64,000 nucleotides of DNA from Thermoactinomyces daqus. Lineage in GTDB: Bacteria; Bacillota; Bacilli; Thermoactinomycetales; Thermoactinomycetaceae. The notes beneath the pieces were generated by a model. It was not told the DNA's origin and searched no databases. It saw nothing but the letters and a program-made list of their open reading frames with translations. Positions 37,479 to 46,530 of this stretch are shown in pieces. The translations under genes and the position numbers were made by a program. Positions within the stretch are counted from its first letter, which is position 1. Every line of letters begins with the position of its first letter. The stretch lies in assembly GCF_000763315.1 (NCBI RefSeq), contig NZ_JPST01000006.1:1-64000 (forward strand), in the 5' to 3' direction.

Positions 37479-37715
37479 GTGAGAACCATTTTACTCACGG
37501 AAATCAAACAGGGAGATCGTGTACGGATTATCGATACAGCGAATGTAAATCCGATTGTGCAACAGCGTTTGGTCGATTTGGACATTATGGAAGGCTCCGT
37601 TGTTTCGGTTAAACGGATTTTGCCGTTTCGGGGGCCGATCGCAATCGAGATCGATGGTCAATGCATTGGCATCCGGCGTCAGGAAGCTCTGGGCATTCAA
37701 GTGGAACGCATATGA
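37479..37715 (+). CDS. feoA: FeoA family ferrous iron transport protein
   Basis: SH3-like accessory protein of the Feo iron(II) importer, 78 residues from GTG 37479 ([39 protein letters not shown]). The GTG lacks an upstream ribosome site, since GGGGTGA overlaps it. An ATT at 37488 would be well spaced from that GGGGTGA and gives MLLTEIKQG, closer to other FeoA proteins. The stop overlaps the feoB start (ATGA). Confidence 0.9.
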   Translation: MRTILLTEIKQGDRVRIIDTANVNPIVQQRLVDLDIMEGSVVSVKRILPFRGPIAIEIDGQCIGIRRQEALGIQVERI

Positions 37716-39722
37716 TCAACATTGCGTTGGCCGGTAACCCAAATACGGGGAAAACGTCCCTGTTTAATATCCTGACCGGTTCATACGAATATATCGGCAA
37801 CTGGGCCGGAGTGACCGTCGAAAAGAAAGTGGGTACCCTGAAAAACAAGCAAGGCACCTTAATCGACCTTCCCGGAATTTATTCGCTCAATCCTGTATCA
37901 CGCGATGAGAGCGTGGCGACGCACTTTTTGCTACATGATGAATTTTCCTTGATATTAAATATTGTCGATGCTTCACAGTTAAAACGAAATTTGTATTTAA
38001 CCATCCAATTGCTGGAGTATGGAAAACCGGTTTTGATCGGGCTTAATATGATCGATGTGGCCCAAACGGGGGAGCCTGATTGAGGCGGAGCGTTTGGGAG
38101 AACAGCTCGGCTGTCAGGTGGTTCCCATTGTCGCCCGCACCGGCAAAGGTTGCGCCGAATTGGCCGGCCGATTGTCGGAAAGTGCCAAAGAAAACAAAGA
38201 GCCTTTGCATCTGGATTACGGTTTGCCTTTGGAACGAGCCATGCGCGAGTTGTGTTCAAAGATTCCGGACGGGCTGTCATTGCCTTCAAAGCGCTGGCTT
38301 GCCCTGCAATTTTTTGAAGGCAACCAGACGGTGAAAGGGCTGTTAACCAAATACATTTCCGAAGAAGACTTGAAGCGTTTGTTTGAACAGGCAGAACGTG
38401 AGGTGTGCGCCGAAGCGTCTGTAAAATCGCTTCAGCAGCATATACACCGGGTGCGCAGCCGCTTTATCCAATCCGTTTTGGAAAGCTGTGTGACCCGGGC
38501 CAAGGAAGTTGGCGTCACCTTCACTGATCGCCTTGATCAGATTGTGACGAACCGCTTTCTGGGCATTCCTGTTTTCTTGCTGTTTATGTACTTGATGTTT
38601 AAGCTTACTTTTGATTGGCTCGGCACACCATTGTCCGACTTGCTTGATGAATGGATCAATGGTCCGCTCGCTGACACCCTGACGCAGTTATTGACACAAA
38701 TCGGGGCGTCGGAATTTATGAAGGCGGTCGTGATTCAGGGAATTGTGGCCGGAGTCGGCGGCGTTCTCGTCTTTGTTCCGCAAATTTTTATCCTGTTTTT
38801 GCTCATTTCCTTTATTGAGGATTCAGGATATATGGCGCGTGTGACGATGGTGATGGACAAATTGATGGAAGCGGTGGGCCTCAACGGCAAAGCTTTTATT
38901 CCGATGATTATCGGCTTCGGCTGTAATGTGCCGGGAGTGATGGCCGCCCGCACCATCGAGCAGCCAAAAGAGCGGTTGCTGACCATCATCCTGACCCCTT
39001 TGATGTCCTGTTCAGCACGGTTGACGGTTTACAGTCTGTTTGTGGGAACTTTTTTTAAAGAACATCAGGCGCTGATCGTCCTGTCCCTCTATGTGTTGGG
39101 GGTGGTTGTGGCTTTGATTTTGGCCAAACTGTTCTCAACCGGCCTGATGGATGACGGAGAATCGATTTTTGTCGTGGAGTTGCCGCCCTATCGGGTTCCG
39201 CAGTGGCTCACGTTAATGCGGAGCACCTGGGAAAAGGGAAAAGGTTTTATGAGAAAAGCGGGGACGTTTATCTTTGGGGGTTCCGTTGCCATCTGGCTGT
39301 TGGGGTATGCGGGACCCGGTGGGTTCGGAGTCGAGATGAACCAGAGCTTTTTGGCCAAAATCGGAGGAATCCTCGCTCCGCTTTTGGCCCCGCTCGGATT
39401 TGGCAATTGGCAGGCGGGAGCATCCTTGCTTACCGGTTTCCTGGCCAAAGAGGTCGTTGTGTCGACCATGAACATCATTTACGCGACTTCGGGTGATGCC
39501 GGCCTGGGGCAAATCATTTCGCACTTTTTCACCCCGCTGCAGGCATACAGCTTTATGGCCTTTATCCTCCTCTATATTCCGTGTCTGGCGACTGTGGCCG
39601 TCATCAAAAAGGAAACCGGATCGGCGAAATGGACCTGGTTCTCCGTCGGATATGCGCTGGCGGTCGCCTACGTGATCTCGCTGATCATTTATCAGGGGGG
39701 CAAATGGTTGGGATTTCAATGA
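37712..39722 (+). pseudogene. feoB: Ferrous iron transporter FeoB, interrupted by a frameshift
   Basis: GTP-gated Fe(II) permease. The first frame (to 38083) has G1 [12 protein letters not shown]3 DLPG and G4 NMID, then runs into a stop. The second frame (from about 38055) continues with [11 protein letters not shown]5-like ARTGKG and the whole membrane part with Gate/nucleoside-recognition domains. The shift is at CCAAACGGGGGAG near 38065-38080: removing one base (for example one G of five) restores the protein. It could be a recent mutation, an assembly error, or two polypeptides. Upstream Fur control and downstream FeoB-associated gene are intact. Confidence 0.85.
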
Positions 39723-39737
39723 AAAGGGGGAGAGAGG

Positions 39738-39905
39738 ATGCTGGTGGACATTTTGCTCGGTCTCATCATTTTCGGTTATGCCGCCTTCACTTTGTTCCGT
39801 TTTGTCAAAAGGAGCAAGCTGGGGAAATGTCAGGCCTGTTCGATGAAAAAATCATGCTCCAGTCCGTGTGCCGACCTTAAAACCGACCCATCAAAACTGA
39901 CATAA
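39738..39905 (+). CDS. FeoB-associated Cys-rich membrane protein
   Basis: 55 residues: one N-terminal membrane helix (VDILLGLIIFGYAAFTLF) then a basic Cys-rich tail with KCQACSMKKSCSSPC. This is the small protein commonly found after feoB in Bacillota. ATG 39738 follows GGGGGAGAG, 15 bases after feoB. Its role in iron transport is inferred from context. Confidence 0.85.
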   Translation: MLVDILLGLIIFGYAAFTLFRFVKRSKLGKCQACSMKKSCSSPCADLKTDPSKLT

Positions 39906-39914
39906 GGACAAGGC

Positions 39915-39960
39915 AAAAGAACAGCTTTGAGAGTTTCGCCTCTCCGGCTGTTCTTTTTTT
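39915..39960 (+). terminator. Intrinsic terminator after the feo operon
   Basis: AAGAACAGC...GAGAG, loop, CTCTC...GCTGTTCTT, then TTTTTTT. It sits between convergent operons. Confidence 0.9.
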
Positions 39961-40033
39961 GCGGGTTGTTCGGACCGGGCCGCGCGATCTCTTTGTTCCC
40001 GGCTTTTCTGATATTGATCATGGTATCTCCGCA

Positions 40034-40837
40034 TCATTTCATGAGACCCCAAAAGGCGATGGCCAGGATAAACCGGTAAATGGAGAAAGGCGTCAATTTC
40101 AGCCGGCTGATCAGTCGAAGGAAAAACCGGATCGAAATCAGGGCAAAGACAAACGCAGTGACAAACCCGGCTATAAAGAGAGGAAGGTCGCTGGCGTGAA
40201 GAAGCTCCCAGTTATCCAGAAGGTCTTTTACGGTAGCGGCCACCATCATCGGAACAGCCAGGATAAAGGTGAATTCCGATGCCGTCTGATGATTCATTCC
40301 CGCCAGCAATCCACCTGAAATGGTCGAACCGGAACGCGAGAAACCGGGCCACAGAGCAAGGCATTGAAACAAGCCGACAATAAACGCCTGGCTGTAGGTT
40401 ACCTGATCCAAGTTTGCAGCAGAGGGGGGCGCTTTGCGAAATGCCTCAGCTAGGATCATCAGAATCCCGCCGAGGATTAAAGCCCAGATCACCGTTTGCG
40501 CTGTAAACAGCTTCTCTTTTATGTAGTTGTGAAACAAGAGTCCGAGGAGACAGGCCGGAAACATTCCGAGGAGGATATGAACGGGATTCAAGTGCGCGCT
40601 TTTTTCCTGCCCGGGGGTGCGATAGAGCCCAACCAGGCTCAGCAGGCGTTTCCAAAAAAAGACAACGACAGCCGAGATCGAACCGAGTTGGATCACCACC
40701 TCAAACGTCGTAGCCCGGACGGTTCCTTCAAATCCCAGCAGATGACCGGCGAGTATCATGTGTCCGGTGGAGGAGACAGGGGCGAATTCCGTCAAGCCTT
40801 CCACCATGCCCAAAATCGATCCGATTAAAATATCCAT
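40034..40837 (-). CDS. uppP: Undecaprenyl-diphosphatase UppP (BacA)
   Basis: Membrane enzyme recycling undecaprenyl pyrophosphate to the lipid carrier; overproduction gives bacitracin resistance. 267 residues, about eight membrane helices. Motif 1 [15 protein letters not shown] (Glu17, Ser22-Ser23, His26) and motif 2 [12 protein letters not shown] are present. Divergent from murG. Confidence 0.95.
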   Translation of the reverse strand: MDILIGSILGMVEGLTEFAPVSSTGHMILAGHLLGFEGTVRATTFEVVIQLGSISAVVVFFWKRLLSLVGLYRTPGQEKSAHLNPVHILLGMFPACLLGLLFHNYIKEKLFTAQTVIWALILGGILMILAEAFRKAPPSAANLDQVTYSQAFIVGLFQCLALWPGFSRSGSTISGGLLAGMNHQTASEFTFILAVPMMVAATVKDLLDNWELLHASDLPLFIAGFVTAFVFALISIRFFLRLISRLKLTPFSIYRFILAIAFWGLMK

Positions 40838-41112
40838 TAATTTTCACTCCGCCTTTCTCGGGATGAATAAATCAGGTTGCAGCTGATCACAGGATTTTAA
40901 CCTGACGGAAAAAGTAAATGTCCACATGTATGGTATGCCCTCTTTGGATGATTACGGTTATGGTTTTTTACCCGGATGATCAGGGGGATCATCCATTAAA
41001 ATGGAAATTTCTGTTTTCTATTATTCTTTCAAATAATTTTTTGATGTGGTTGGTGAAAAAGCTGTTAAAATGGATTTATTCCAAAAGGCAAAAGCGGAAA
41101 GGAGGCTTTTCT

Positions 41113-42183
41113 TTGCGTAAGAGTATTTTGTTTACCGGCGGCGGGACTGCAGGGCATGTCACCGTCAATCTGGCGTTGATTCCGCACTTTTTGCGGGAAG
41201 GTTGGGAAGTGGAATACATAGGATCTGAAAACGGGATTGAAAAGCAGTTGATCGCCGGGCTGGATCAGGTCCGGTACCATGCGATTTCCACCGGTAAGCT
41301 GCGCCGTTACTTTGACTGGAACAATTTTAAAGATCCGTTTCGCGTCTTAAAAGGGATTTTTCAGGCTTACCGGCTGATCAGACGGCAAAAGCCCGGGCTT
41401 ATTTTCTCCAAGGGAGGATTTGTTTCCGTCCCTGTTGTAATCGGCGGTTGGTTGAATCGGGTTCCGGTGATCATCCATGAATCCGATTTAACTCCGGGTC
41501 TGGCCAACAAATTGGCGACCCCGTTTGCCTCGAAGGTGATTACGACCTTTCCGGAAACGACCCGCTATTTCAAGTCGGATCGCGCCGAATATGTGGGAGC
41601 CGTGATCCGTGAAGAGCTGAAACAAGGAGATCGCGAACAGGGATTGGCGATCTGCCGGTTTTCGCCGAATAAACCCGTTTTGCTTATCATGGGAGGAAGT
41701 CTTGGTGCCAAGCGGATTAATGAAGCGGTAAGGGAAAATCTGGTTTCACTGCTGGAACAATTTCAAATTGTCCATATTTGCGGTAAAGGGCAAGTTGACA
41801 GTTCGCTGCAATTTGAGGGTTATAAGCAGTTTGAGTACGTTTCTGACGAATTGCCGCATCTCATGAATATGGCCGATCTGGTCATTTCCCGCGCCGGTTC
41901 CAATTCGATCTTTGAATTTTTGGCCCTGAGAAAACCGATGCTCTTGATTCCGCTTTCAAAAGCAGCGAGCCGCGGGGATCAGATCCTGAACGCAGAGTCA
42001 TTTAAAAAGATGGGATATTGCGACGTGCTGCAGGAAGAAGAAATGACGGCGGAAACTTTTTTAAATGCAGTATTTCGCTTGTTTGACCGGAGGGCGGAAG
42101 TGGTTGCGCAAATGGAAAAAAATGAGGGTGAAGATCCGCGCGACAAAGTGATCCGGATGATTGAGGAACTGGCAAAGGCTTAA
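41113..42183 (+). CDS. murG: MurG-type lipid II synthase (UDP-GlcNAc transferase)
   Basis: Adds GlcNAc to lipid I at the inner face of the membrane. 356 residues. N-terminal glycine loop [49 protein letters not shown], and [17 protein letters not shown] in the C-terminal half. TTG 41113 is seven bases from AAAGGAGG; upstream extension is not homologous. It stands alone, outside a dcw cluster, so a second murG may exist elsewhere. Confidence 0.92.
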   Translation: MRKSILFTGGGTAGHVTVNLALIPHFLREGWEVEYIGSENGIEKQLIAGLDQVRYHAISTGKLRRYFDWNNFKDPFRVLKGIFQAYRLIRRQKPGLIFSKGGFVSVPVVIGGWLNRVPVIIHESDLTPGLANKLATPFASKVITTFPETTRYFKSDRAEYVGAVIREELKQGDREQGLAICRFSPNKPVLLIMGGSLGAKRINEAVRENLVSLLEQFQIVHICGKGQVDSSLQFEGYKQFEYVSDELPHLMNMADLVISRAGSNSIFEFLALRKPMLLIPLSKAASRGDQILNAESFKKMGYCDVLQEEEMTAETFLNAVFRLFDRRAEVVAQMEKNEGEDPRDKVIRMIEELAKA

Positions 42184-42236
42184 GAGCGCCGTGTTCCGGC
42201 AACAGGACAAACCGACACTTCTTGGTCAAACCAGTG

Positions 42237-42275
42237 AGCACCTGCCTCCTTTCCGGGGAGAACAGGTGCTTTTGC
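42237..42275 (+). terminator. Terminator after murG
   Basis: AGCACCTG and CAGGTGCT enclose an 18-base loop and are followed by TTTTG. Confidence 0.75.
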
Positions 42276-42280
42276 ATGCA

Positions 42281-42375
42281 AAAAAAAGAGGACGACTGGC
42301 GTCCTCAAAACCGGGGAACATCGTTTCCGTTTGAGATAGCTTGGACAAGGAGTGCAAATGGAAGGATGCTATCTC
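42281..42375 (-). ncRNA. Candidate small RNA, about 95 nt
   Basis: On the minus strand a promoter (42382-42409) is followed at once by GAGATAGC...GCTATCTC (42374-42367 with 42340-42333), an 8-bp stem with a large C-rich loop containing CCTTCC and CACTCCTTGTCC. Then comes a linker, then GAGGACG-CCAGT-CGTCCTC and eight T (42306-42282), a textbook intrinsic terminator. No minus-strand gene exists that this terminator could serve. The CTCC-rich loop could pair with ribosome sites. The plus strand of the same segment has a 16-codon frame (42358-42408) with AAGGAG, which is a competing reading. Confidence 0.6.
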
Positions 42376-42381
42376 TCCTCT

Positions 42382-42409
42382 ATTATAAGAAAAAGGAAGG
42401 AAAGTTGAA
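42382..42409 (-). promoter_or_regulatory. Promoter of the candidate small RNA
   Basis: On the minus strand TTCAAC, a 16-base spacer and a perfect TATAAT (complement of 42382-42387). The -35 box is moderate. Confidence 0.5.
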
Positions 42410-42533
42410 ATAAAGATAACAAAGGAATTTATGGAAAATAAATGAAGAAAGATGCGCCGTTGGTCAAAATATTGGAAAACATTGAGACCCGGCGTTATTG
42501 TTTAATTTTTTATTAGAAGGCCTCCCTCTCGTA

Positions 42534-42540
42534 CATACTA
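42534..42540 (+). promoter_or_regulatory. Possible forespore-type -10 element before tepA
   Basis: CATACTA matches the -10 consensus of sigma-F/sigma-G promoters, 30 bases before tepA. No good -35 partner is evident, so this is weak. Confidence 0.3.
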
Positions 42541-42570
42541 AGGAGAGATGAGAGGAAAGGATGATTTTCC

Positions 42571-43311
42571 ATGACCAACCAACCGAATGAGGAAAAAGAA
42601 AAAACCGAGGCGAGGCCCTCCGAAGAGGAGTTAAAGAAGAAGAATGAAACGGTTCATGCCTTGCAACAGTTAGGGCAAATTAATGTGCCCCAGTTGGAAA
42701 CCAATGTCTTTTGTCTAAATATTATCGGCCAGATCGAGGGGCATTTAGTGATGCCGCCGCAGAACAAAACAACAAAATATGAACACGTGATTCCCCAGAT
42801 TATCGCGGTGGAACAAAATCCCAAAATCGAAGGGATGATCGTCGTCCTTAATACGGTCGGCGGAGATGTCGAGGCAGGACTGGCCATTGCGGAGATGATC
42901 GCCACGATGAGCAAGCCGACGGTTTCAGTCGTTCTCGGGGGAGGGCACAGCATCGGGGTGCCGATCGCTGTCGCTGCCGACACTTCCTTTATCGCCGAAA
43001 CGGCAACCATGACCATCCATCCCGTACGCTTGACCGGTTTGGTGATCGGTGTGCCACAAACATTTGAATATCTGGAAAAAATGCAGGATCGGGTTGTCCG
43101 GTTTGTGGCGGAACACTCCGATATCTCGGAAGAAAAATTTCGCGAATTGATGTTCCGGACGGGGGAATTGGCGCGGGACATCGGAACGAACGTGATCGGC
43201 CGGGATGCCGTCGAGTATGGATTGATCGACAAGGTCGGGGGCATCTCTGATGCACTGGCCGAATTGAACACGAGAATTGAAGCCCGAAAAAAGGGAGCGT
43301 TGCTGCAATGA
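42571..43311 (+). CDS. tepA: ClpP-like protease TepA (YmfB)
   Basis: ClpP-fold serine protease, 246 residues, with a charged 30-residue N-terminal extension. Nucleophile Ser127 in [10 protein letters not shown], His in MTIHPVR, and [13 protein letters not shown] for the oxyanion strand. In B. subtilis it helps degrade small acid-soluble spore proteins. ATG follows GAGGAAAGG. It overlaps ylzJ by four bases, as in Bacillus. Confidence 0.94.
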   Translation: MTNQPNEEKEKTEARPSEEELKKKNETVHALQQLGQINVPQLETNVFCLNIIGQIEGHLVMPPQNKTTKYEHVIPQIIAVEQNPKIEGMIVVLNTVGGDVEAGLAIAEMIATMSKPTVSVVLGGGHSIGVPIAVAADTSFIAETATMTIHPVRLTGLVIGVPQTFEYLEKMQDRVVRFVAEHSDISEEKFRELMFRTGELARDIGTNVIGRDAVEYGLIDKVGGISDALAELNTRIEARKKGALLQ

Positions 43312-43523
43312 TTTATTATTCTGCCTTTCCGTTGGACCTCGCTTATTATGATCCGTCGCAAATAAAACTGGAAGAGATGACTGTGGATGGAATAACCATG
43401 CTGGTGAACAAGCAAAATGAAGGAGAGGCGACGCTGGTTCGCCTGATCAGTCCCGATCCGGCTCATTACCTGGATCCGCGCTACCAACCGGGCATGAAGA
43501 TTACCAACCAGCCACGGGTTTAA
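43308..43523 (+). CDS. ylzJ: YlzJ-like protein
   Basis: 71 residues starting [15 protein letters not shown], with [17 protein letters not shown] small conserved protein of spore formers found between tepA and spoIIIE; function unknown. It overlaps tepA by four bases. In this genome the hydroxy-acid genes are inserted between it and spoIIIE. Confidence 0.88.
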   Translation: MIYYSAFPLDLAYYDPSQIKLEEMTVDGITMLVNKQNEGEATLVRLISPDPAHYLDPRYQPGMKITNQPRV

Positions 43524-43540
43524 TTTGTGAAAAACACCTC

Positions 43541-43573
43541 AGGAACTCTTAATTCGTTAAGGGTTCTTTTTTT
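43541..43573 (+). terminator. Intrinsic terminator after ylzJ
   Basis: GAACTCTTAA, a TTCG tetraloop and TTAAGGGTTC, then seven T. Confidence 0.92.
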
Positions 43574-43634
43574 CTTTTTGGGTAATGTTGCCGGAGTTCT
43601 CCTTGCGATGACAGAGATGAAATGACATGGGAAA

Positions 43635-43668
43635 ATAATTTAATTATTCTATATAATATATTATATAC
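43635..43668. promoter_or_regulatory. Two adjacent AT palindromes upstream of glcE
   Basis: AATAATT-T-AATTATT (43635-43649) is a perfect 7-1-7 inverted repeat, followed by an 18-base perfect palindrome (43651-43668) containing TATAAT on both strands. They probably form the promoter/operator of the glcEFD genes. The rest of 43574-43867 contains no gene I recognise. Confidence 0.5.
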
Positions 43669-43867
43669 GATATACGTTGGCTGGACTGAAACAAGGGGAA
43701 AAGGAGGATGATGCGATCGGTTGTTTTTACGGAGTTCGAACGGAACGGCGGCGAAGGAAATGGAGCATCATTTGCACCATCAGAGACAATCGTATGTTGA
43801 ATTGTATCAAAGGGAAAATTGAAATCCCGGCGCTGTCATCTTGTCATACAGGGGAGAGGCTGTGACC

Positions 43868-45211
43868 GTGAATAAACGCGATATAACCCAAACAGACCGA
43901 AACCGTCTGATTGAACGGCTGGGAGAAAACAAAGTGATGTTACCGGCTGATGATGCCGGTGGCGATTTGGTCGTTTTTGCCGAATCGGAGGAAGATGCAG
44001 TTGAAGTGATCCGCTGGGCCGGCGAGGCGCGAGCAGTAATCAACCCTCAAGGTCTGGGGGCGCGCGCAAGTTATGGCCATCCTGACCGGAGAGAGGCGGC
44101 GGTTACCTTGTCGCTGGCCAGATACAATCAGATTGCGGAATATTCCGCCGGAGACTTGATGGTGACAGTGCAAGCGGGTATTCCGCTGAGCAGGATCCAG
44201 TCGGTCTTGCGGGAAAAAGGGCAAATGTTGCCGCTCGATCCGGGATGGCCGGAGTTGAGTACGGCGGGCGGAATAGTCGCTGCCGCCCTGACCGGCCCCA
44301 AACGGTTGAAGTATGGAACGCCGCGTGACTGGGTGACCGGACTTAAAGTGATTCTGGCTGATGGCGAGATCATTTCGACTGGTGGAAAAGTCGTCAAGAA
44401 TGTCGCCGGATATGACATGAATAAGCTGTTTGTCGGATCGCTCGGAACTCTGGGCGTGATTAGTGAATGCACATTTAAATTGCGTCCCTTGCCGCCGGAG
44501 GAAACAGTGATCATCCTGGAAAACGGGGATCTTCCTTCCCTGAAGCGGTTCAGCCGGCGCCTGCTGGATTCGTCGCTGGAACCTTCTGCGGCCGAATTGG
44601 TGAATGATTCGGTGCTGACATCGCTTCTTCCCGGTGAGCATGATTCGTTTGGCTTGATGATCGGATTTGAAGATGAGAGCAAGGCGGTTGCCAAGGAGCA
44701 GAACCAGGTGGTGAACTGGGCAAAGGAAGAAGGGATAACGATTCGGGAGATTTTGCGAAATGAATGGGCGGCTGCACTATGGCGTTCATTGGGAGAACTT
44801 CTGCCACATGCCAGGGATGCGCAAAGTGCGGAAAAAGTTGCATTGAAAATCAGCACGCTGCCTGATCAGGCGGACTCGGTGGTTGAACTGGTGCATCGTC
44901 TGGCGGAAGAAGCGGGCATAGAAGCGTTGGTTCACGGGGGACCGGGCACCGGGATCACCCTGGCTGTCCTCCGGCCAGACGAGAATCAATGGGCCTGTGC
45001 CAAAGAACTGATTGAAAAGGTGCGGCAGCGGATTGAAGAAGGGTTTGGTTATGTGGTGATGCTGCATGCCCCTTCCTTTTTGAAAGAGAAGATCCCCGTT
45101 TGGGGCAAAATGCCGTCCGGACTGTTTTTGATGCAAAAGATCAAATCCAGTTTGGACCCGGAAGGGCGTTTTAATCCGGGTCGATGGGCAGGAGGGATCA
45201 ATCGTGCCTGA
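43868..45211 (+). CDS. glcE: GlcE-like FAD-binding subunit of glycolate/hydroxy-acid oxidase
   Basis: VAO-type FAD protein, about 447 residues. The N-terminal PCMH domain has PLDPGWPELSTAGGIVAA and YGTPRDWVTGLKVILADG, then KNVAGYDMNKLFVGSLGTLG. The end LDPEGRFNPGRW matches the oxidase C-terminal cap. Of two close GTG codons, 43868 is eight bases from GGGGAGAGG; 43862 is also possible. It overlaps glcF by eight bases. Confidence 0.88.
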   Translation: MNKRDITQTDRNRLIERLGENKVMLPADDAGGDLVVFAESEEDAVEVIRWAGEARAVINPQGLGARASYGHPDRREAAVTLSLARYNQIAEYSAGDLMVTVQAGIPLSRIQSVLREKGQMLPLDPGWPELSTAGGIVAAALTGPKRLKYGTPRDWVTGLKVILADGEIISTGGKVVKNVAGYDMNKLFVGSLGTLGVISECTFKLRPLPPEETVIILENGDLPSLKRFSRRLLDSSLEPSAAELVNDSVLTSLLPGEHDSFGLMIGFEDESKAVAKEQNQVVNWAKEEGITIREILRNEWAAALWRSLGELLPHARDAQSAEKVALKISTLPDQADSVVELVHRLAEEAGIEALVHGGPGTGITLAVLRPDENQWACAKELIEKVRQRIEEGFGYVVMLHAPSFLKEKIPVWGKMPSGLFLMQKIKSSLDPEGRFNPGRWAGGINRA

Positions 45212-46530
45212 TCCGATCAAGAAAACAAAACCGCTGACAGGATATCCGTTTGCTGATCCGCCCGATCCGGAGAAATGGTCAAAATGCATCCATTGCGGCA
45301 TGTGTTTGGACGCGTGCCCCACTTATCAGGAAGAGAAACTGGAGCCCCATTCTCCGCGAGGGCGCGTTCATTTGATCAAAGCAGCGGGCGAAGGGCGGAT
45401 TTCCTTAAACCAAGGCTTGTTTGATCCGGTTTTTCAGTGCCTGGATTGCCGGGCTTGCGAAACGGCCTGTCCCTCGGGGGTGGAGGTCGGTGCCTTGATC
45501 GAAGAGGCGCGCGGTCAGCTTTATCAGGCCATGCCTCCACGGGGAGTAAAGGGACGGATCAACCGGTTGTTTTTGCGGCATTTTTTTCCTAATCCCGGCC
45601 GCTTGCATGCGCTGGGCCGTCTGCTCCGGTTTTACCAGCAATCAGGTCTTCAGTCTTTAGTCAGAAAAACGGGGATTCTCCGGTTGTTACCCGAGCACAT
45701 CCGGAAGATGGAGGCGGTTCTGCCGCCGGTTCCGAAGCGATTTTCCCGGCAGACCCTGGCGGAAGTGACCCCGGCGCTTGGCGAAAAGCGCGGGCGTGTG
45801 GCTTTCTTGGCCGGGTGTGTGATGGATGTTTTATACGCGGGAATCAATGAAGCAACAGTCCGGGTTTTAAGCCGCAACGGTTTGGAAGTGGCGGTGCCGC
45901 GGGGCAGGTTTGCTGCGGGGCCCTGCAAATACATGCAGGGGATCGGGAGACCGCAAAAAAAATGGCGAAACAAAATATTGATTCGTTTTTGCGGGCGGAT
46001 GTGGATACCATCATTGTCAATGCGGCTGGTTGCGGGGCGGCGATGAAAGAATACGACCAACTCCTCAGAAACGATCCCGATTACCATGAAAAGGCGCAGG
46101 AGTTTGTAAAAAAGGTGCGGGACATTTCCGCTTTTTTGTGCGAGATCGGTCTGAGACCGCCGTCCGGCAGGGTGGAAGGGGTCGTTACCTATCACGATGC
46201 CTGTCATTTGGCCCATGCACAAAAAGTGCGAAACGAGCCGCGGCAGCTGCTTAAACAAATTCCGGGGCTGACTTTGATTGAGATGCCCCAAGCCGACCGT
46301 TGCTGTGGGAGTGCGGGGATTTATAACCTGGTTTACCCTGATATGGCCGGGCGCCTTCTGGAACGTAAAATGGATGACGTTCCACCGGACGTGGACTGGA
46401 TTGCCATGGGAAATCCCGGTTGCATGCTGCAAATATCGATGGGCGTTCATCAGCGCCGCGGACGGGAACGGGTCGTGCATACGGTTGAATTGCTGGACGA
46501 GGCTTATCGCTGCGGGGAAGGGGATGAGCA
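45204..46530 (+). pseudogene. glcF: GlcF iron-sulfur subunit, interrupted by a frameshift
   Basis: Glycolate oxidase iron-sulfur subunit. Two 4Fe-4S motifs: CIHCGMCLDACP (28-39) and CLDCRACETACP (79-90). The reading frame shifts at CCGCGGGGCAGG near 45897-45907: one missing base (a G of the run) changes the expected QVCCGALQIHAGDRETAKK into RFAAGPCKYMQG. The rest, with a second CCG domain (YHDACHLAHAQ, ADRCCGSAG), lies in the next frame from 45962. After that it runs in frame into GlcD without a stop codon. Confidence 0.82.

Noticed and set aside
38055-38083. Programmed frameshift in feoB
   Set aside because: No slippery heptamer with a downstream pseudoknot or stem is evident; mutation or assembly error is simpler.
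42358-42408. 16-codon plus-strand frame (MEGCYLSSIIRKRKES) with AAGGAG
   Set aside because: It overlaps the stronger sRNA signals on the other strand and is too short to support alone; noted as the competing explanation.
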